Both the position numbers and the translations under genes were made by a program. Source: Mastigias papua (taxonomy: Eukaryota; Cnidaria; Scyphozoa; Rhizostomeae; Mastigiidae). From it: DNA of 64,000 nucleotides. The DNA is taken from contig OZ025283.1 in the NCBI GenBank assembly GCA_964019165.1, positions 193,501 to 257,500 on the forward strand. The letters run 5' to 3'. Under the pieces are notes generated by a model, which did not search any database, was not told the DNA's origin, and was given only the letters and a program-made list of their open reading frames with translations. This document shows, one piece after another, positions 48,854 through 59,839 of the stretch (its first letter is position 1; every line of letters begins with the position of its first letter).

Positions 48854-49378
48854 TGTATTTTTGTAGAATATTACAAGTGTAATTTTATAATAAAATAAAA
48901 CTAAATAATAACTAATAGAGGTGACCTCCAACCTCCCCTAGTCACCACCTTTGCCACCTACAAACTGTCCCTGACAGTTCCATAGCAGTAGCATTTACAA
49001 GCTATCACTACAAACTATGTGTACAACGGTAATGTACAATAAACAAGTGATAAACGTTTTCAGTAGAACAACCAGTATTATACACAGTTGTATAGGCCTA
49101 CTAGTCTAGTGTACTAAATAGTACAAAATCAACTAACTGAACGAATCAGTTCGTTCACAGTGTTTTAACTAGTTACATACACAGTAGTACACTAGTTAAA
49201 CGTACACAATAGTACAAGCAATCAAACAGAACTAAAAATCACTTTCCGTAAGCCAAGGAAACTCCCAACGTCTTGCCAGCACAAGCACGCGAAGCCTTCT
49301 GTTTGATCAAGATGGCGGCAATGCACGCCTGCGCATTTACCATCTGTCAGAAATCAAGATGGCGGAGACCTCACAACA
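48854..49378. mobile_element. Solo-LTR-like insertion (525 bp, TG...CA) inside DIRS copy 3
   Basis: On plus it starts TGTATTTTTGTAG and ends ACCTCACAACA. AGT (or AGTT with one shared base) flanks both sides (48851-48853 and 49379-49381). Reading across the junction without the insert and one duplicate keeps the RT frame continuous on minus (EKVNKL then LVCSDLLN), so this is an insertion. No terminal inverted repeats beyond TG/CA and no ORF, which fits a solo LTR. On minus its first 75 bases hold two CCGCCATCTTG motifs. Confidence 0.65.
49308..49365 (-). promoter_or_regulatory. Two YY1-like motifs near the start of the solo LTR
   Basis: CAAGATGGCGG occurs on plus at 49308-49318 and 49355-49365. 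On minus each is CCGCCATCTTG, matching the YY1 consensus core CGCCATNTTG. They lie 14 and 61 bases from the minus-strand 5' end of the LTR-like insertion. Spacing suggests a regulatory pair, but binding is inference. Confidence 0.45.
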
Positions 49379-50307
49379 AGTTTATTGACTTTTTCCTTGG
49401 ACAGACTGACAGTATATGATTCAGAGTCAATCAAAAACCCTAGATCAGTAATGCATTTTGATGGTTGGAAAGATGATCTTCCAAGGTTTATAGTAAAACC
49501 TAAGCTTTGGAGTAGAGCTCTTGCTCTAGATGTATCTTTGTGAAGTTGGTTTGCCCATGGACTAGTGTACAGACTATCATCTTTATAATGCGTACAGTAA
49601 AATGCCCTTGTGACACAATTGTAAGAAAACTAGCTTCATGGCCTTGGTGAAATAAAATAGAGCTACATGTAATCCAAAGCATAGGCATTGAACTTTGTAT
49701 AGGGTGTTGTGCCATGTGAACCTTAGATATTTACGATGGTGTTTCACAATAGGCAAGGAAAAGCAAGCATATTGCAGATCAATAGAAATCATAAAGGCAT
49801 TCTTTTAAATGAGAGGTAAAATGGTAGGAATATGCTCCATTTTGAAATGCCTCATTTGAGGTGTCCATTTACTTTCTCAAGAATGGGATTATAGCTCCTT
49901 TGGAAAGTAGAGCCTCAAGTTCTACATCATCGCATGACATTTCATTGTCATCAATTTGAGGGGTGTATGTGGGGAATGCTGAAAAGGAGCTGAAGTAAAA
50001 TCAATGGGAATGCCAGTAGCAAGGTGTGAAACAATCGTATTGTGAGTGAGTTTATGCCCACTTGTTACGACAATTGTTAATGTTGCCCATTACCTGCTTG
50101 CCTTGAAGTATTTCTCACTGCTATATTTCTTCTAACTTGATGGCTGGTGACGGAATGCTTAATGATTCCTATAGCAGGATCTCCAGGTGTTGTTGGTGTG
50201 GCCTTGGTAGTTTACAGAGATCACAGAAGACTGTTGTGGACAGTTAGGTGGATATTGATTACAAAATGGTGGGCATGAAATACATAAAGTAGATGGGTGG
50301 GTAGACA

Positions 50308-50538
50308 AGAATCTGGTCATCTTCTGGGAGGACGTTATGGTTTTCACTGTCTCCAGCATCGTGTAAGGATCTTGTCATCTTCTGAAAGGACGTTATGGGT
50401 TTCATTTTCTCCAGCAACTTGTAAGGATCTTGTCATCTTCTGAAAGGACGTTATGGTTTTCACTTTCTCCAGCATCTTGTAAGGATCTTGTCATCTTCTG
50501 GAAGGACATTATGGTTTTCACTGTCTCCAGCATCTTGT
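50308..50538. repeat. Tandem repeat, unit about 58 bp, about four copies
   Basis: The unit contains GGTTTTCACTGTCTCCAGCA and AAGGATCTTGTCATCTTCTG, then GGACGTTAT. Copies differ by a few bases. Short minus ORFs across it share the TITSSQKMTRFL-like peptide and are products of the repeat. Confidence 0.9.
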
Positions 50539-50818
50539 TGCCAAAGAGATAATTGGTAATTGGCATTTTCATCCTACATAGTGAATAAAACCGTTGGTTT
50601 ATGGCTGACTGCAGACACACTCAGTGTTGGACACTTTACAGGATGCTGACATCATTCTTTCAGTTTGAGGATTTCTGTGTTGAGGATCCTCTTGTGACAA
50701 CAGTCCTCAACATATGTCACTAATCCCTTTGACATTTTAGGGCCTAATGAATCATCCTCCACAAAATGGGTATTAGAGCCTGTAAGAATGGAGAAGAAGT
50801 ATAGCATTTCTGAGGCTC

Positions 50819-52460
50819 TCAAAGTTGTTCTCCTACCTGATGGCAACACGTCTGATTTAGAAGTTGATGAATCCGAGCATGATATTGAAAATGTCTTGTT
50901 TGTTTACAACAATATAAAATGTAAAACAAGAAATAAAGGGTAATCCCAGCAACGAGTGTCCAAGGGAATGAGGCCAAAGAATCATGGTGCACAGAAGAAT
51001 ATGACTGAAGATCGTGTATAATGTAGATTAGGTATGTAGAGAATGGAAAAGTATATATGAGAGAAGCATACTGTATATGAAAATAGGTACGATTTCCAAT
51101 CCGTGCAGTATCCAGATTAAATGGAATAATGAAGGGTAATATATCACAAGAGGCCCCTGAATGGGGTTGTAAGAGATCATCTCGCGGTAATGGGCACACC
51201 TTGGAAAATAATGTGTTAATGAGGCCAATATTATAGCCCCGTTTGATAAGTATGGTAGATAGTTGTTGTAAATGGAAATCTAAATCGTCATCATTGGATA
51301 TAATGCGACGGTATCTCAGAGCGTGACTGTAAATGATGCCTGCTTTGCAAGTAGGGGGGTGAAAAGAATGTGAATGTAGAAGTGACGGAACATCAGTTGG
51401 TTTCTTGTATAAAGTCGTATGCAGTGTATTGTCTCGGTTGAGAATCAGTACATCTAAGAATGGTATTTCGTTAACTGAATGTGACATGTCAAAGTGTATA
51501 GTGGGATGGGTGCTGTTCATATGTTCAAAGAAAATCTGTAATAGATCAACACCATGAGTCCAAATACAAAAAGTATTGTCTATGACACGAAACCACATGA
51601 GTGGCTTCTTACCCCCAGGGGCTGAAGTAAGTATATGACGCTCTATAGAGTCAATGAAAATATTAGCATAAGTGGGAGCAAATGGTGACCCCATAGCAGT
51701 ACCGTGTGTTTGTAGATAAAATTATCTATAAAGTGAAAATAGGTTCTTTGGAGAATGAAGTGAAGTATCTGTCTTAAGTATTTAACTGATAAAGGGAGGT
51801 CACTCCCATAGAAAGCCTGTAGGGCGCCTATGCAAACATTGATTCCCTCATCATAAGGGATGTTGGTGTAAAGTGACTTCACATCAAAAGTCACTAAAAA
51901 AGAATTGCGTGGTATGTCACCAGCAATTTCTTTGATTTTACGCAAAAAATGTGTTGTGTCCTGTATATAAGATGGAATTTGCTTAACATTGGTTTGAGGT
52001 AATAGTCACTGTATTTAGAGAGGTTGCTTGTAGGTGAATTACATCCTGATATAATCGGGTGTCCAGGGACCCCTGGTTTGTGTAGGTTAGGTAGTAAGTA
52101 AAATATTGGTATCCTGGAATGATTGCTAGGATCTAGAAACGTAAACGGTGGATAGTCTATATGGTGTTGTTAGTAAAGAAATGTGACAAAGGTTGAAATC
52201 TCAAAAAGTAGATCACTCACGGGATTGTGATCCAACTGTATGTAATAGTGTCGATCATTGAGTTGTCGGTGGGCCTCCCTCAGATAACTGGTAGAGTCCC
52301 AGATAACAAGTTTACCGCCCTTGTCAGCTGGTTTGATTGTAACATTGTTTTCAGTACATAGATCGTGTAGAGCTATTTTATCCTCTCTAGAAAGATTGTC
52401 AATACGGGGAAAAGGCCTATGTTGTTGATTGATTTGAAAGTATATTTGTTCACGATTCAA
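50819..52460 (-). pseudogene. Penelope-like element 2: reverse transcriptase, decayed
   Basis: Minus strand, three frames. NVTIKPADKGGKLVIWDSTS and LNDRHYYIQL (52360-52230); FYLLPNLHKPGVPGHPIIS (about 52110-52050); SFLVTFDVKSLYTNIPYDEG (51900-51840); MGSPFAPTYANIFIDSIERH (51694-51635), then RVIDNTFCIWTHG, where PLEs have R-Y-I-D-D: the catalytic YIDD is VIDN. HTTLYKKPTDVPSLLHSHSF and LPFIIPFNLDTARIG follow. These are the standard PLE RT blocks. No Cys-rich linker or GIY-YIG nuclease follows; instead the frame stays open about 100 more codons through a hydrophobic unrelated stretch to 50819. Frameshifts near 51700 and stops near 52140 and 51960 break it. Confidence 0.85.
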
Positions 52461-53784
52461 GTTCCTCCTTCAAAGCTTCAAGGATATTGCCACCATTATA
52501 TTTAAAAGATGTTCTCCTTTCTTACTGGCTCAGATTGTGGCGTGTTCACTGTGTTCAATGGAATTGCTCTTGCTAATGGACATTTACCAAAAGCAGAAGA
52601 GCTAAGCTATATCGGTCAAAACAAATGACAATAACTCCTGAACATATTTAGACAGGGACACTTAACCATTTTGAATCTAGATTTATGAGACCAGTACTTG
52701 CAAGAACTCAAGACATGGTTCTGCTACCAAATATAAGTCATCAGGTTCCTCTTGTGTGTGATCCCCTTATGCCAGACAAGTATGCCAATTGTGTGTGCTT
52801 TGAATTGCTGAAATATATTCCATCAATGATGCTACATCATGGGTACAAGTTTATGGGGAATACTATTGCTGCACAATTACAGAGTTTTCTTTGCTACCAG
52901 TATAGAAAACCTAGAGAGTATAATTTTCTAAAGCAAAGTCACCTCAAAACTTAATGTTTAAGCTATTATGAGTGTGGCTGCAAAACATATGAAACTACCT
53001 GTATTCAACAGTGGAAAATCTGTTCCTTAAGTGACAAATCTTACACAAACCAAGTACTACCTGTCTACCTTGCAGCAATATTATAAAGTTGAGCAACTAA
53101 TTGCCTAATATGATAGTAGTTTTGTAGCACTGCAACAAGGTGAACTGTATACTACAATATCTCAATTTTACCAAAATAATATTACGAACACAATAATTAA
53201 ACCTAGTTTTGTGACTTTAACAGACCACACCTTGTACACTCGGCTCTTCTACTTGTGTGTGAATGTGACCAGATTACATGTCATCCAATTTATCCATTTC
53301 ATATGATGCTAGATGACCGAAACTCAGATGAAACTGGAAAAGAGTTAGAACTCTCACTTTCATGTGTCACACAAGCAAACTCAGAATGGGTTGAAAAACT
53401 AGCAAAAAATGAGAAACATATCAGCAAGAGAGTAAAGGAGCTTTCTGACAGTGGGCAGAATTTCCAAGAGAGCCATGAAGAAGTGAGTTAGACAATGAAA
53501 TGAAGAAGCTTCCCGACCTTTTCACAAGTATAGTTAGATAGCGTCGATAAAGACGTAGTTGATACTGAAAAAGTGAAACTGAAAGGAGTAAAGAGGAAGA
53601 TGCTAGTCACAGCACTTGAAGTTGAAGGAAATGTAGAGAAAGGCAAGCAATTACTGAGAGCTTATGAGAAGGACATTGCACACACCCGCTAAACAGTTGC
53701 ATACTTTATTATTTCTTTATACTTCAAAAGTAAACACCAAATCAGGTAAAAAGGAATGGGAAGTGTCCTAAAAGACTTGTTTGT
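52461..53784. other. Gap: unrecognised short ORFs
   Basis: ORFs at 52685-52954 (+, with PLVCDPLMPDKYANCVCFEL) and 53255-53491 (+, acidic, helix-rich) read like pieces of a once longer plus-strand protein, but I do not recognise a family. Confidence 0.3.
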
Positions 53785-54050
53785 TTGCCTGCAATGGAAT
53801 CACGCACTTCCTCAACACAGCACACTGACCAGATACTTGACACTACTAGTTTGACAAGTACTTTGTCTAATCATCAGTTTAAGCTGACCATTGATCATTT
53901 TGCATCCCTGCTCAACAAGTGGATTCCAATGTATTGTTCCTTCCCACCTGGTCCTGGAGCTGCAGATGGTAATGCTTTCTCTATCTCTTGGAAGGATTAA
54001 GATGTGTAGTTTAATCCCCTGTAAGTTGCATAAGTTTTGCAGAAGATAAG
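53785..54050 (+). pseudogene. Fragment of a DIRS/Gypsy-like RNase H C-terminal block
   Basis: KLTIDHFASLLNKWIPMYCS then PGPGAADGNAFSISW matches the '(I)D.FAS..N...P.Y.S..PDPGA...DAFS..W' block that closes the RNase H region in DIRS-type and related polyproteins, as in copies 1 and 2. After a stop, VLQKIREQN appears in the same direction. Too short to classify further. Confidence 0.5.
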
Positions 54051-54078
54051 GGAGCAGAACTAGATGGAATAGAGAGCT

Positions 54079-54161
54079 CACTAGGTAACATGACAGAGAT
54101 CTCACTAGGTAATGTGATAGAGATCTCACTAGGTAATGTGATAGAGATCTCACTAGGTAAT
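54079..54161. repeat. 24-bp minisatellite, left side of the Harbinger-like element
   Basis: Unit TAGAGATCTCACTAGGTAATGTGA, more than three copies. It resumes at 57157-57192 on the other side of the element, so one array was split by the insertion. Confidence 0.9.
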
Positions 54162-54841
54162 AGAGAGTTTCCGAAACGCTACGCGGCGAGCTACTACGCC
54201 TCAGTGAAGACTAGGCTCTAACACAGTTTTGGGGATATCCCGACTGCTGAGGTGTAGCAGACGTTTTCACTACACACACTCGCTCGTGGCAAGTCGTACT
54301 GATAGAGACGTTTTATAAAGGTAATTTTTCCCGTTTTTTGTCGAGTTTTTAATATCGAGTTGATTTTAATTTTGGAGTTGAGTTCTTTTTCGTGTAGTAG
54401 ATGCGACGTACCTTTTATATAGACCATCTACTATTTCAGAAATCGTTTGGACATTGGTTGCGAAAATGGCCTCAAGTAGCATGACGGCAGCTCCTCTAGA
54501 AACTCACAGAAGAACGCTAACATGTGTATTTAAATGCACTTTCAGGGGACATTAGAGACGTTCATTTACTCTTAATAACTACTGTAAGAGAACTATCTCA
54601 CTGTTTAGGCTACAATATGTCAGTGAAGTTCTCAACTTTTAGGAAGGAAATACGTTAAATGGTGTATCCGTTATATTTACATTCTGCTTGTAATGCAATT
54701 GATTTTTTATTGTATGTAAGTCATGAAAGTATCACTGTTGACATTGCTGCTGTATTTATTTCAAATTCACTTCTGTTACACATTGCTGTCTTCGATATTT
54801 GGTCTGGACTTCAGCAATACCATTTTTTGCTTAGGCCCAAA

Positions 54842-55537
54842 ATGAATTGGACAGAGGAGCACGATATACTTTTATGCAGGGAAATTGTGTTGGAAGAGCC
54901 ATTTAAGCTACGATTTGGTTCACGAGAACAGGGAAAGTGCTGGGATAAAATTGCTCAGAATTTAAATGCGTTTGGGACACCATCTTTTTGTGTGGATCAG
55001 AGGTCAGTGAGGGAGAGATACATAAAAGTAGAAAAGGCCTTCAAACATAGAAGAAATGTAGAAATGAGAGCAAGTGGGATTTCACCAGAGTTAAATGAGC
55101 TGGATGCTGCCATAGAGGAGATAGTGAAGAGGAAAGAGAGTGAGGAAGAAAATCAAAAAAGAACTGAAGAGTCAAGACAGGAAGTGCAGCATCAAAAAGA
55201 GACAGCAGAGCTTGTCAGGAAAAGGGCCATGGAGACCATGTCTCAAACTCAAAATAGGGAGGGGAAAAGAAAGAGAAAAAGTGCAGAGTCAAATGATTAC
55301 CTCACCTACTTTAAAGAGAAAGCAGCAATGAAAAAGAAAGTGGAAGATGATCTTTTGGAATTAGAGCAAAGAAAGGTTGACATTGAAGAGAAAAGAGTTG
55401 AAATGGATATCCAGCTAAGACAAAAAGATTTGGAGTTGAGGGAGAGGGAACTAGAGCTGAAAGAGAAGAGTGTAAAAGGGAAAGAAGGAGAGCTGGCTGT
55501 GATAAGGGCAAAACTTGAATTGATGGAAAAAAATTAA
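54842..55537 (+). CDS. Myb/SANT-like DNA-binding protein of the Harbinger-like element
   Basis: From the ATG at 54842 (the frame is open further upstream, but MNWTEEHD is the usual first residue run) about 231 residues. The N-terminal trihelix SANT-like domain: MNWTEEHDILLCREIVLEEP, CWDKIAQNLNAFG, DQRSVRERYIKVEKAFKHRR. From about residue 100 it is a long Glu/Lys/Arg-rich coiled coil with a basic GKRKRKSAES nuclear-signal-like piece. Such proteins are the second gene of PIF/Harbinger elements and bind the TIRs. The ORF is uninterrupted, unlike the transposase partner opposite, so it could still be made. Confidence 0.75.
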   Translation: MNWTEEHDILLCREIVLEEPFKLRFGSREQGKCWDKIAQNLNAFGTPSFCVDQRSVRERYIKVEKAFKHRRNVEMRASGISPELNELDAAIEEIVKRKESEEENQKRTEESRQEVQHQKETAELVRKRAMETMSQTQNREGKRKRKSAESNDYLTYFKEKAAMKKKVEDDLLELEQRKVDIEEKRVEMDIQLRQKDLELRERELELKEKSVKGKEGELAVIRAKLELMEKN

Positions 55538-55923
55538 ATCAAATTGAAGAACAAAACAAGTATATTATTTACCTTTTAAGCCAAAATAAAATAATTAGTC
55601 ATCATCATCATGTGTCTCTGTCACATTTCTTGGACTGCTATTGCCTTAAATTCTATTTCAAACCTTTCTGCTTCAGGCCTACATATTATTGAAGTTAAGT
55701 TTGGTAATAAAAATCTTCAGAACCACCTTATTTTCAAATTAATATATCATTTTGTTAGTGATATGCCACATCTTCACAAAAGACAAGAATATGCATGTGC
55801 CTGATACGAATAAGAGAAATATTTGGGAACTCTGATAGCTTTGAAAAAAGCTGTTTAAGTAAAGAAGCAGCAAGAACTATTGGACTCAAATGGCTTAGAG
55901 AAAGTTTGTTTCAATGTGTGTCA

Positions 55924-57001
55924 TTATTCTCGGTGAAAATACTCTTCCAAAGATGGTGGCTGAACATTGAAAAATCTTGATGTGCTATTGCCACATAAAC
56001 ATGTCAATGCATTCTGTAGCAAAGCACAAACAATGTAGATTTTCCCTATAGCACTCAGGCCAATCTTTTGATTTTTTGTGAAGTCCACAAATGTGAAGTA
56101 AGTTAAAACATCTCCAAACACACAGTCAACAGCAACTCTGGCTTGGCTCATGGATTGATGAAAAGCCTGCTGTTCATGAGTAAATCCAGCTCGTTGGGCA
56201 AATGGACGCTGGAGATGGATTCTGTGGGGATATGCAGGGTCACCATAAATGCACATGGCTTGTCCTGTAGGGGAAAAAGAATGTTGCTCAAGCTTGGTCA
56301 AGAGGTCTGACATTACCAACATCGCACTGTTGTGTCTCCTACCCTCAACAGGACCAAATAGATTTACTATAAGACCATTCGGTGTTACGACCGATTGAAA
56401 CTTTAAGGCATGGACTCTTTTGTTTCCGTTGTAAATGGCTCTCTGATTTTCTGTTGGCCTGCAAATGGGCCTAACAGTTCCATCAACAAAATCCCCAACA
56501 GTTTTCCAGTGCAGCACCCTTGGCATGAACAGCATCTGCAAAAACCTGAATATTCTGCCGAGATAACCATGGTTGGTCAAGGTTTACCAGAAGACTACCA
56601 AATTCATCGTGGATGCAACTGACCAAAAGATTTGTTACCATGCTCAACTGTGAAACTGGCCTACCATATCTCGGAATAAGATCGACATAACGGCAAGGAT
56701 ACGCGAAACGTTTTAGACAGATACAAAGGGCCTCAGTAGACTCGACTACCACTCCAGTTTCACATTTAAATGATTCTGGGAGACGTAATGCAGCAGCAAG
56801 TCTGTAAACATCCAGTTTCTCGAAACGACATTCCACTTTGCATTCATCTTCTCGCATTGCCTCAAAATGAAATCTTTCGTATTTCCAGTATGGGAGTCCA
56901 TTATGCAAGCTTCTTCCATGACCAGCACCATGAAGTACCAAAAACTCGTCTTCGTTCATTTCACCATCATCGTGCAACAGAGCCAGTAGGCCTTCGTCCA
57001 T
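55924..57001 (-). pseudogene. DDE_Tnp_4 transposase of the Harbinger-like element
   Basis: Minus strand from MDEGLLALLHDDGEMNEDEF (57001), with the helix-turn-helix-like CRFEKLDVYRLAAALRLP, and VSQLSMVTNLLVSCIHDEFG. A one-base indel near 56490-56515 moves to the 56580-55924 frame: LHWKTVGDFVDGTVRPICRP (first Asp in DGT), VEGRRHNSAMLVMSD, where the family reads RHDS (second Asp is Asn here), IYGDPAYPHRIHLQRPF (third), and ARVAVDCVFGDVLTYF (Glu-type helix, here Asp). It would excise and insert the element with TIRs described. Dead by the frameshift and probably the Asp-to-Asn change. Confidence 0.8.
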
Positions 57002-57192
57002 TTTTACACGAGTTAAAGTTTTGGCGCCTTTTCTGAGGTGTCGTCGTGACTCGTAAAGTAAAGTGTCCTCCTGAGCTGCTACGCCTCAGGTTGAGTAGTA
57101 CTTAGTCTCCCCTGAGGTGTAGTAGTGCGCCACATAGCATGTCAGAAACTCTCTAATGTGATAGAGATCTCACTAGGTAACGTGATAGAGAT

Positions 57193-58479
57193 CAACAAAG
57201 TACATTCAAAAATGGTAGTGTAGTCAGGCAAAAGATACTGCGGGAAACTGCAACTAAGCAAGGTCGCAGTGGAAAAGTTTTACTGAGTACAACTATTTGA
57301 ACTACGAGTAATGTACATACATAACTATATGTATGTAAGTGCTTATCTGTAAGTAGATTGCTGATATAATGTGAACCTCTTACACTACATACAATGTTAT
57401 AAGCAGATGGACAAGAAGACAAGGCACTGTTGAAACCCAGAATGTTATCTCATTTCCCTGGTAAGTGTTTGATTCAGTTAAGTTTAAAAAAACTCAAGAT
57501 AAAAATGTGCTAATGAGATATGAATTTAATTACTTCCCTTAACGATAACATATTTCTACTTAGTTCTCAAGTGTTATAATAAAAATACAGCTTTCTTTGT
57601 GCACTGCTGCTGTAGGGCCAGGCTGAGGTCGGTATGTCTACCAATTATAGTACCGTAATGTCACTGGATGTGAATAATAGCAAACATACGTTATGCTCAT
57701 AATAAGCAACAACTTTCTGGTATTGATCATGTTCATTAGTACGGCAAAACTAGTTTCCCTCATCCATCCAAACCTGATCATAAGATATATCTAGTTCAGG
57801 ATATATGTCACATAAACAAGTTAGCAAGGAATGCTTTTGGGGTATTGGTGTTGTTACAGATCACAATAGGCCACTTGATTGAATGGTCATATATTTTGAA
57901 GCTTCATGATGTACAGAAAAAGGATATCCTACAAAGTAGGAAATAAGGCAAAGACAGCATATTAGGTGGCAAAACCACAAAATGAAGGTTAAGAGTGGCT
58001 ACCCAACCATGTAGCTTCTCAGTGGCTGCAGCAATTATCTTAGGGGCCTTAAGTTACCTACATTTAAGGACAGTAAGCCAACCACTGACTTTATTATGAT
58101 AATGAATAAGTTATTTGATCTTTTAATTCAAAGAGTAAATTTGGTAAAGTTATGAAAGCACATTTGACTCCAGATATTTTTCAAGACATGGAGAATTATG
58201 TTAATAACTCAGTATAATATTTAAAAACACTTACCGATGCTGCTGGAAAGAGGTTCATTGATGGTCACAGGAAAACATGTATATTGACTTTGGTACACCA
58301 GCACAGTCTACTATTGCTATTTCAGAAAGGTTAATGTACAGAAATAATTCAACTTTGAGTATATTTTGATGCAAGCATATTCACAAGACCCACTGGACAT
58401 GTTCTTCAGCACGATTTGAAGCAGAGATGATTGGAATAACAATCCAAACCCTTTACAACTAAACTGGGCCTGCAAAAGC
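57193..58479. other. Gap: no gene recognised
   Basis: No domain recognised on either strand until the Harbinger remnant at 58480. Confidence 0.35.
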
Positions 58480-58523
58480 TGAACTAGCAGTTTTAGCAGC
58501 TTGTGTGCTTCACAACTACCTAA
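58480..58523 (+). pseudogene. Harbinger transposase C-terminal remnant (plus strand)
   Basis: AVLAACVLHNYLN-like reading just before the insertion point at 58521-58523 resembles the 'A..VLHN(F/Y)L' helix near the end of Harbinger transposases. It would be convergent with the MADF-like gene at 59840-60480, as in the complete elements nearby. Very short. Confidence 0.35.
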
Positions 58524-59657
58524 ACCTGCATTCACACTGGATGCAACATTTCACCCAACAGTGATAACAATGGAAACGTTTGGTGAAGCTTTTGAACTCA
58601 ATCAAACAACGTGAAACATTATCGAACAAGATTTTGATCACCGAACAAGGTGGTCAAACGAAATGAACTTTCTCAGAACATCAATGTTGAAGATTGTTTG
58701 GTGGAATGTTCGGCACGTTTGATCGGGGCTGTACAGCCTTTGTAATGTATCCTTTAATGGAAAGGCTTCATCTCCAGTAAAACAATACCTAGCCTTTGCT
58801 GGCACATTTGGCACATTGTCATCTTGAGGGAGACAAGCTCCCATTAGTCAATGATTTATCACATTGTGTATTGTTGAAAACACTTGAGTCGCTTTGTCTG
58901 CCATAGTCACCAACATCTACGCATGTGAACATGTAGCTTGCGCCAACTACTGCCATAAGCTACTACCTGAGTTGGAAGGGCAAGTGATCACACAGTGTTT
59001 GCCATCAATTGCCCCTAGGCATAAAGGAAAGCCCCGCAGATTCCAGAAATCTCTCGATATTCTTATCCATTCATCAGGTGAACTAGGAAATGCAACTGCA
59101 ATGGGACCCAGTGTGACCCACATTGTGTTTAACACTTCATCGAGTATCTTGCATACAGTTGATCTTCCTAGTCGATAATTAAAAGAAAGCGATCCTTGCG
59201 ACTCACCAGTAGCAAGATACCTCAGAGCAACTGCAAGTCACAAGCCAGGAAGCAACGGTTCTCAAAAATGAGATCTTTCCTTGGTCAATGATGGTCCTAC
59301 CAGGCAAAGCAGATCATCAAATGTCACAGGCTGCATTTGACATTAGTACATATGCATTGTGTGATCTTGCAATCTCATCTCAGCACTTAAAGTGGAAAAA
59401 TGTCCGTGTTGCTCTGAGCCATCCACCACCTACGAACCCACACAGACCAGTTTCTTTGCTTCCTCTGAAGCAAAACAGCGGCACTTATCTGGTTTTGCAA
59501 AGCTAAAGCAACTAGCCTGTCACTGTGAGTAAATGCCATGTTGACTTGCATGTCATAAAAACGCATCATGATGCATTGTATGTGAACACACGATATTTAT
59601 CTTGACGCACAGTGACATGATGCACTGCATCACTATGCATCCAGTGTGAATGCAGCT
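58524..59657 (-). mobile_element. Internally deleted PIF/Harbinger element, 1.13 kb
   Basis: Ends CTGCATTCACACTGGATGC are inverted at both termini, with TAA outside each (58521-58523 and 59658-59660). Minus-strand transposase pieces remain: WVRRWWMAQSNTDIF (about 59430), LATGE and FNYRLGRSTVCKILDEVL (about 59220-59130), LCLGAIDGKHCVI (about 59010) and TGDEAFPLKDTL (about 58770). The second Asp block and most of the C-terminus are gone, so it is a deletion derivative. Confidence 0.8.
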
Positions 59658-59839
59658 TAAGAGTAAATGAGGTGGGAAATGCAAGCTACCAGGCACTAGG
59701 TGGTCAGTAGAAAGAAAACTCTGTTGATATGCTGGGACTTACAACAAAGAGTTCCAACAACAGTTCCCTAACTGCAAGGGTAGTCAGGGACACCTTGTGC
59801 AGGTATTGTTGAGATGAGGGTCAAGGTCCCTGGGAATGG

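Larger units (their letters stand above)
47927..50060 (-). pseudogene. DIRS-type RT-RNase H, copy 3, old and interrupted
   Basis: Minus-strand blocks in order: THNTIVSHLATGIPIDF and DDVELEALLSKGAIIPF (about 50045-49880); MISIDLQYACFSLPI, HHRKYLRFTWHN and CFGLHVALFYFTKAMKL (49792-49620); an altered catalytic box YKDD (about 49587-49576); FLIDSESYTVSLSKEKVNKL (about 49430-49383); then, after the 525-bp insertion, ARGIGLLVLSFLEVNY (about 48800-48760), RNase H YSDASILRRGAAL (about 48570) and CDNTMAISYIN, and finally HYVSWHFNPFCCGVNAF with GYAFPPF (48120-48010). The family order is complete from RT to the C-terminal DIRS block. Stops and frameshifts are many, making it older than copies 1 and 2. 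Confidence 0.75.
54162..57156. mobile_element. PIF/Harbinger-like two-gene DNA transposon, 3.0 kb
   Basis: Ends are inverted repeats: left AGAGAGTTTCCGAAACGCTA, right the inverse of AGAGAGTTTCTGACATGCTA. Both extend imperfectly into copies of CTACGCCTCAG. The flanking minisatellite joins perfectly if AAT (54159-54161 and 57157-57159) is taken as a 3-bp duplication. Contains a SANT-like gene on plus and a DDE_Tnp_4 transposase on minus, converging tail to tail. Confidence 0.8.

Noticed and set aside
50159..50620. Short minus ORFs with MLETVKTITSSQK repeats
   Set aside because: Translations of the 58-bp tandem repeat.
53812..54153. Minus ORF with repeated RSLSHYLV
   Set aside because: The 24-bp minisatellite gives an 8-residue period; not a protein repeat family.
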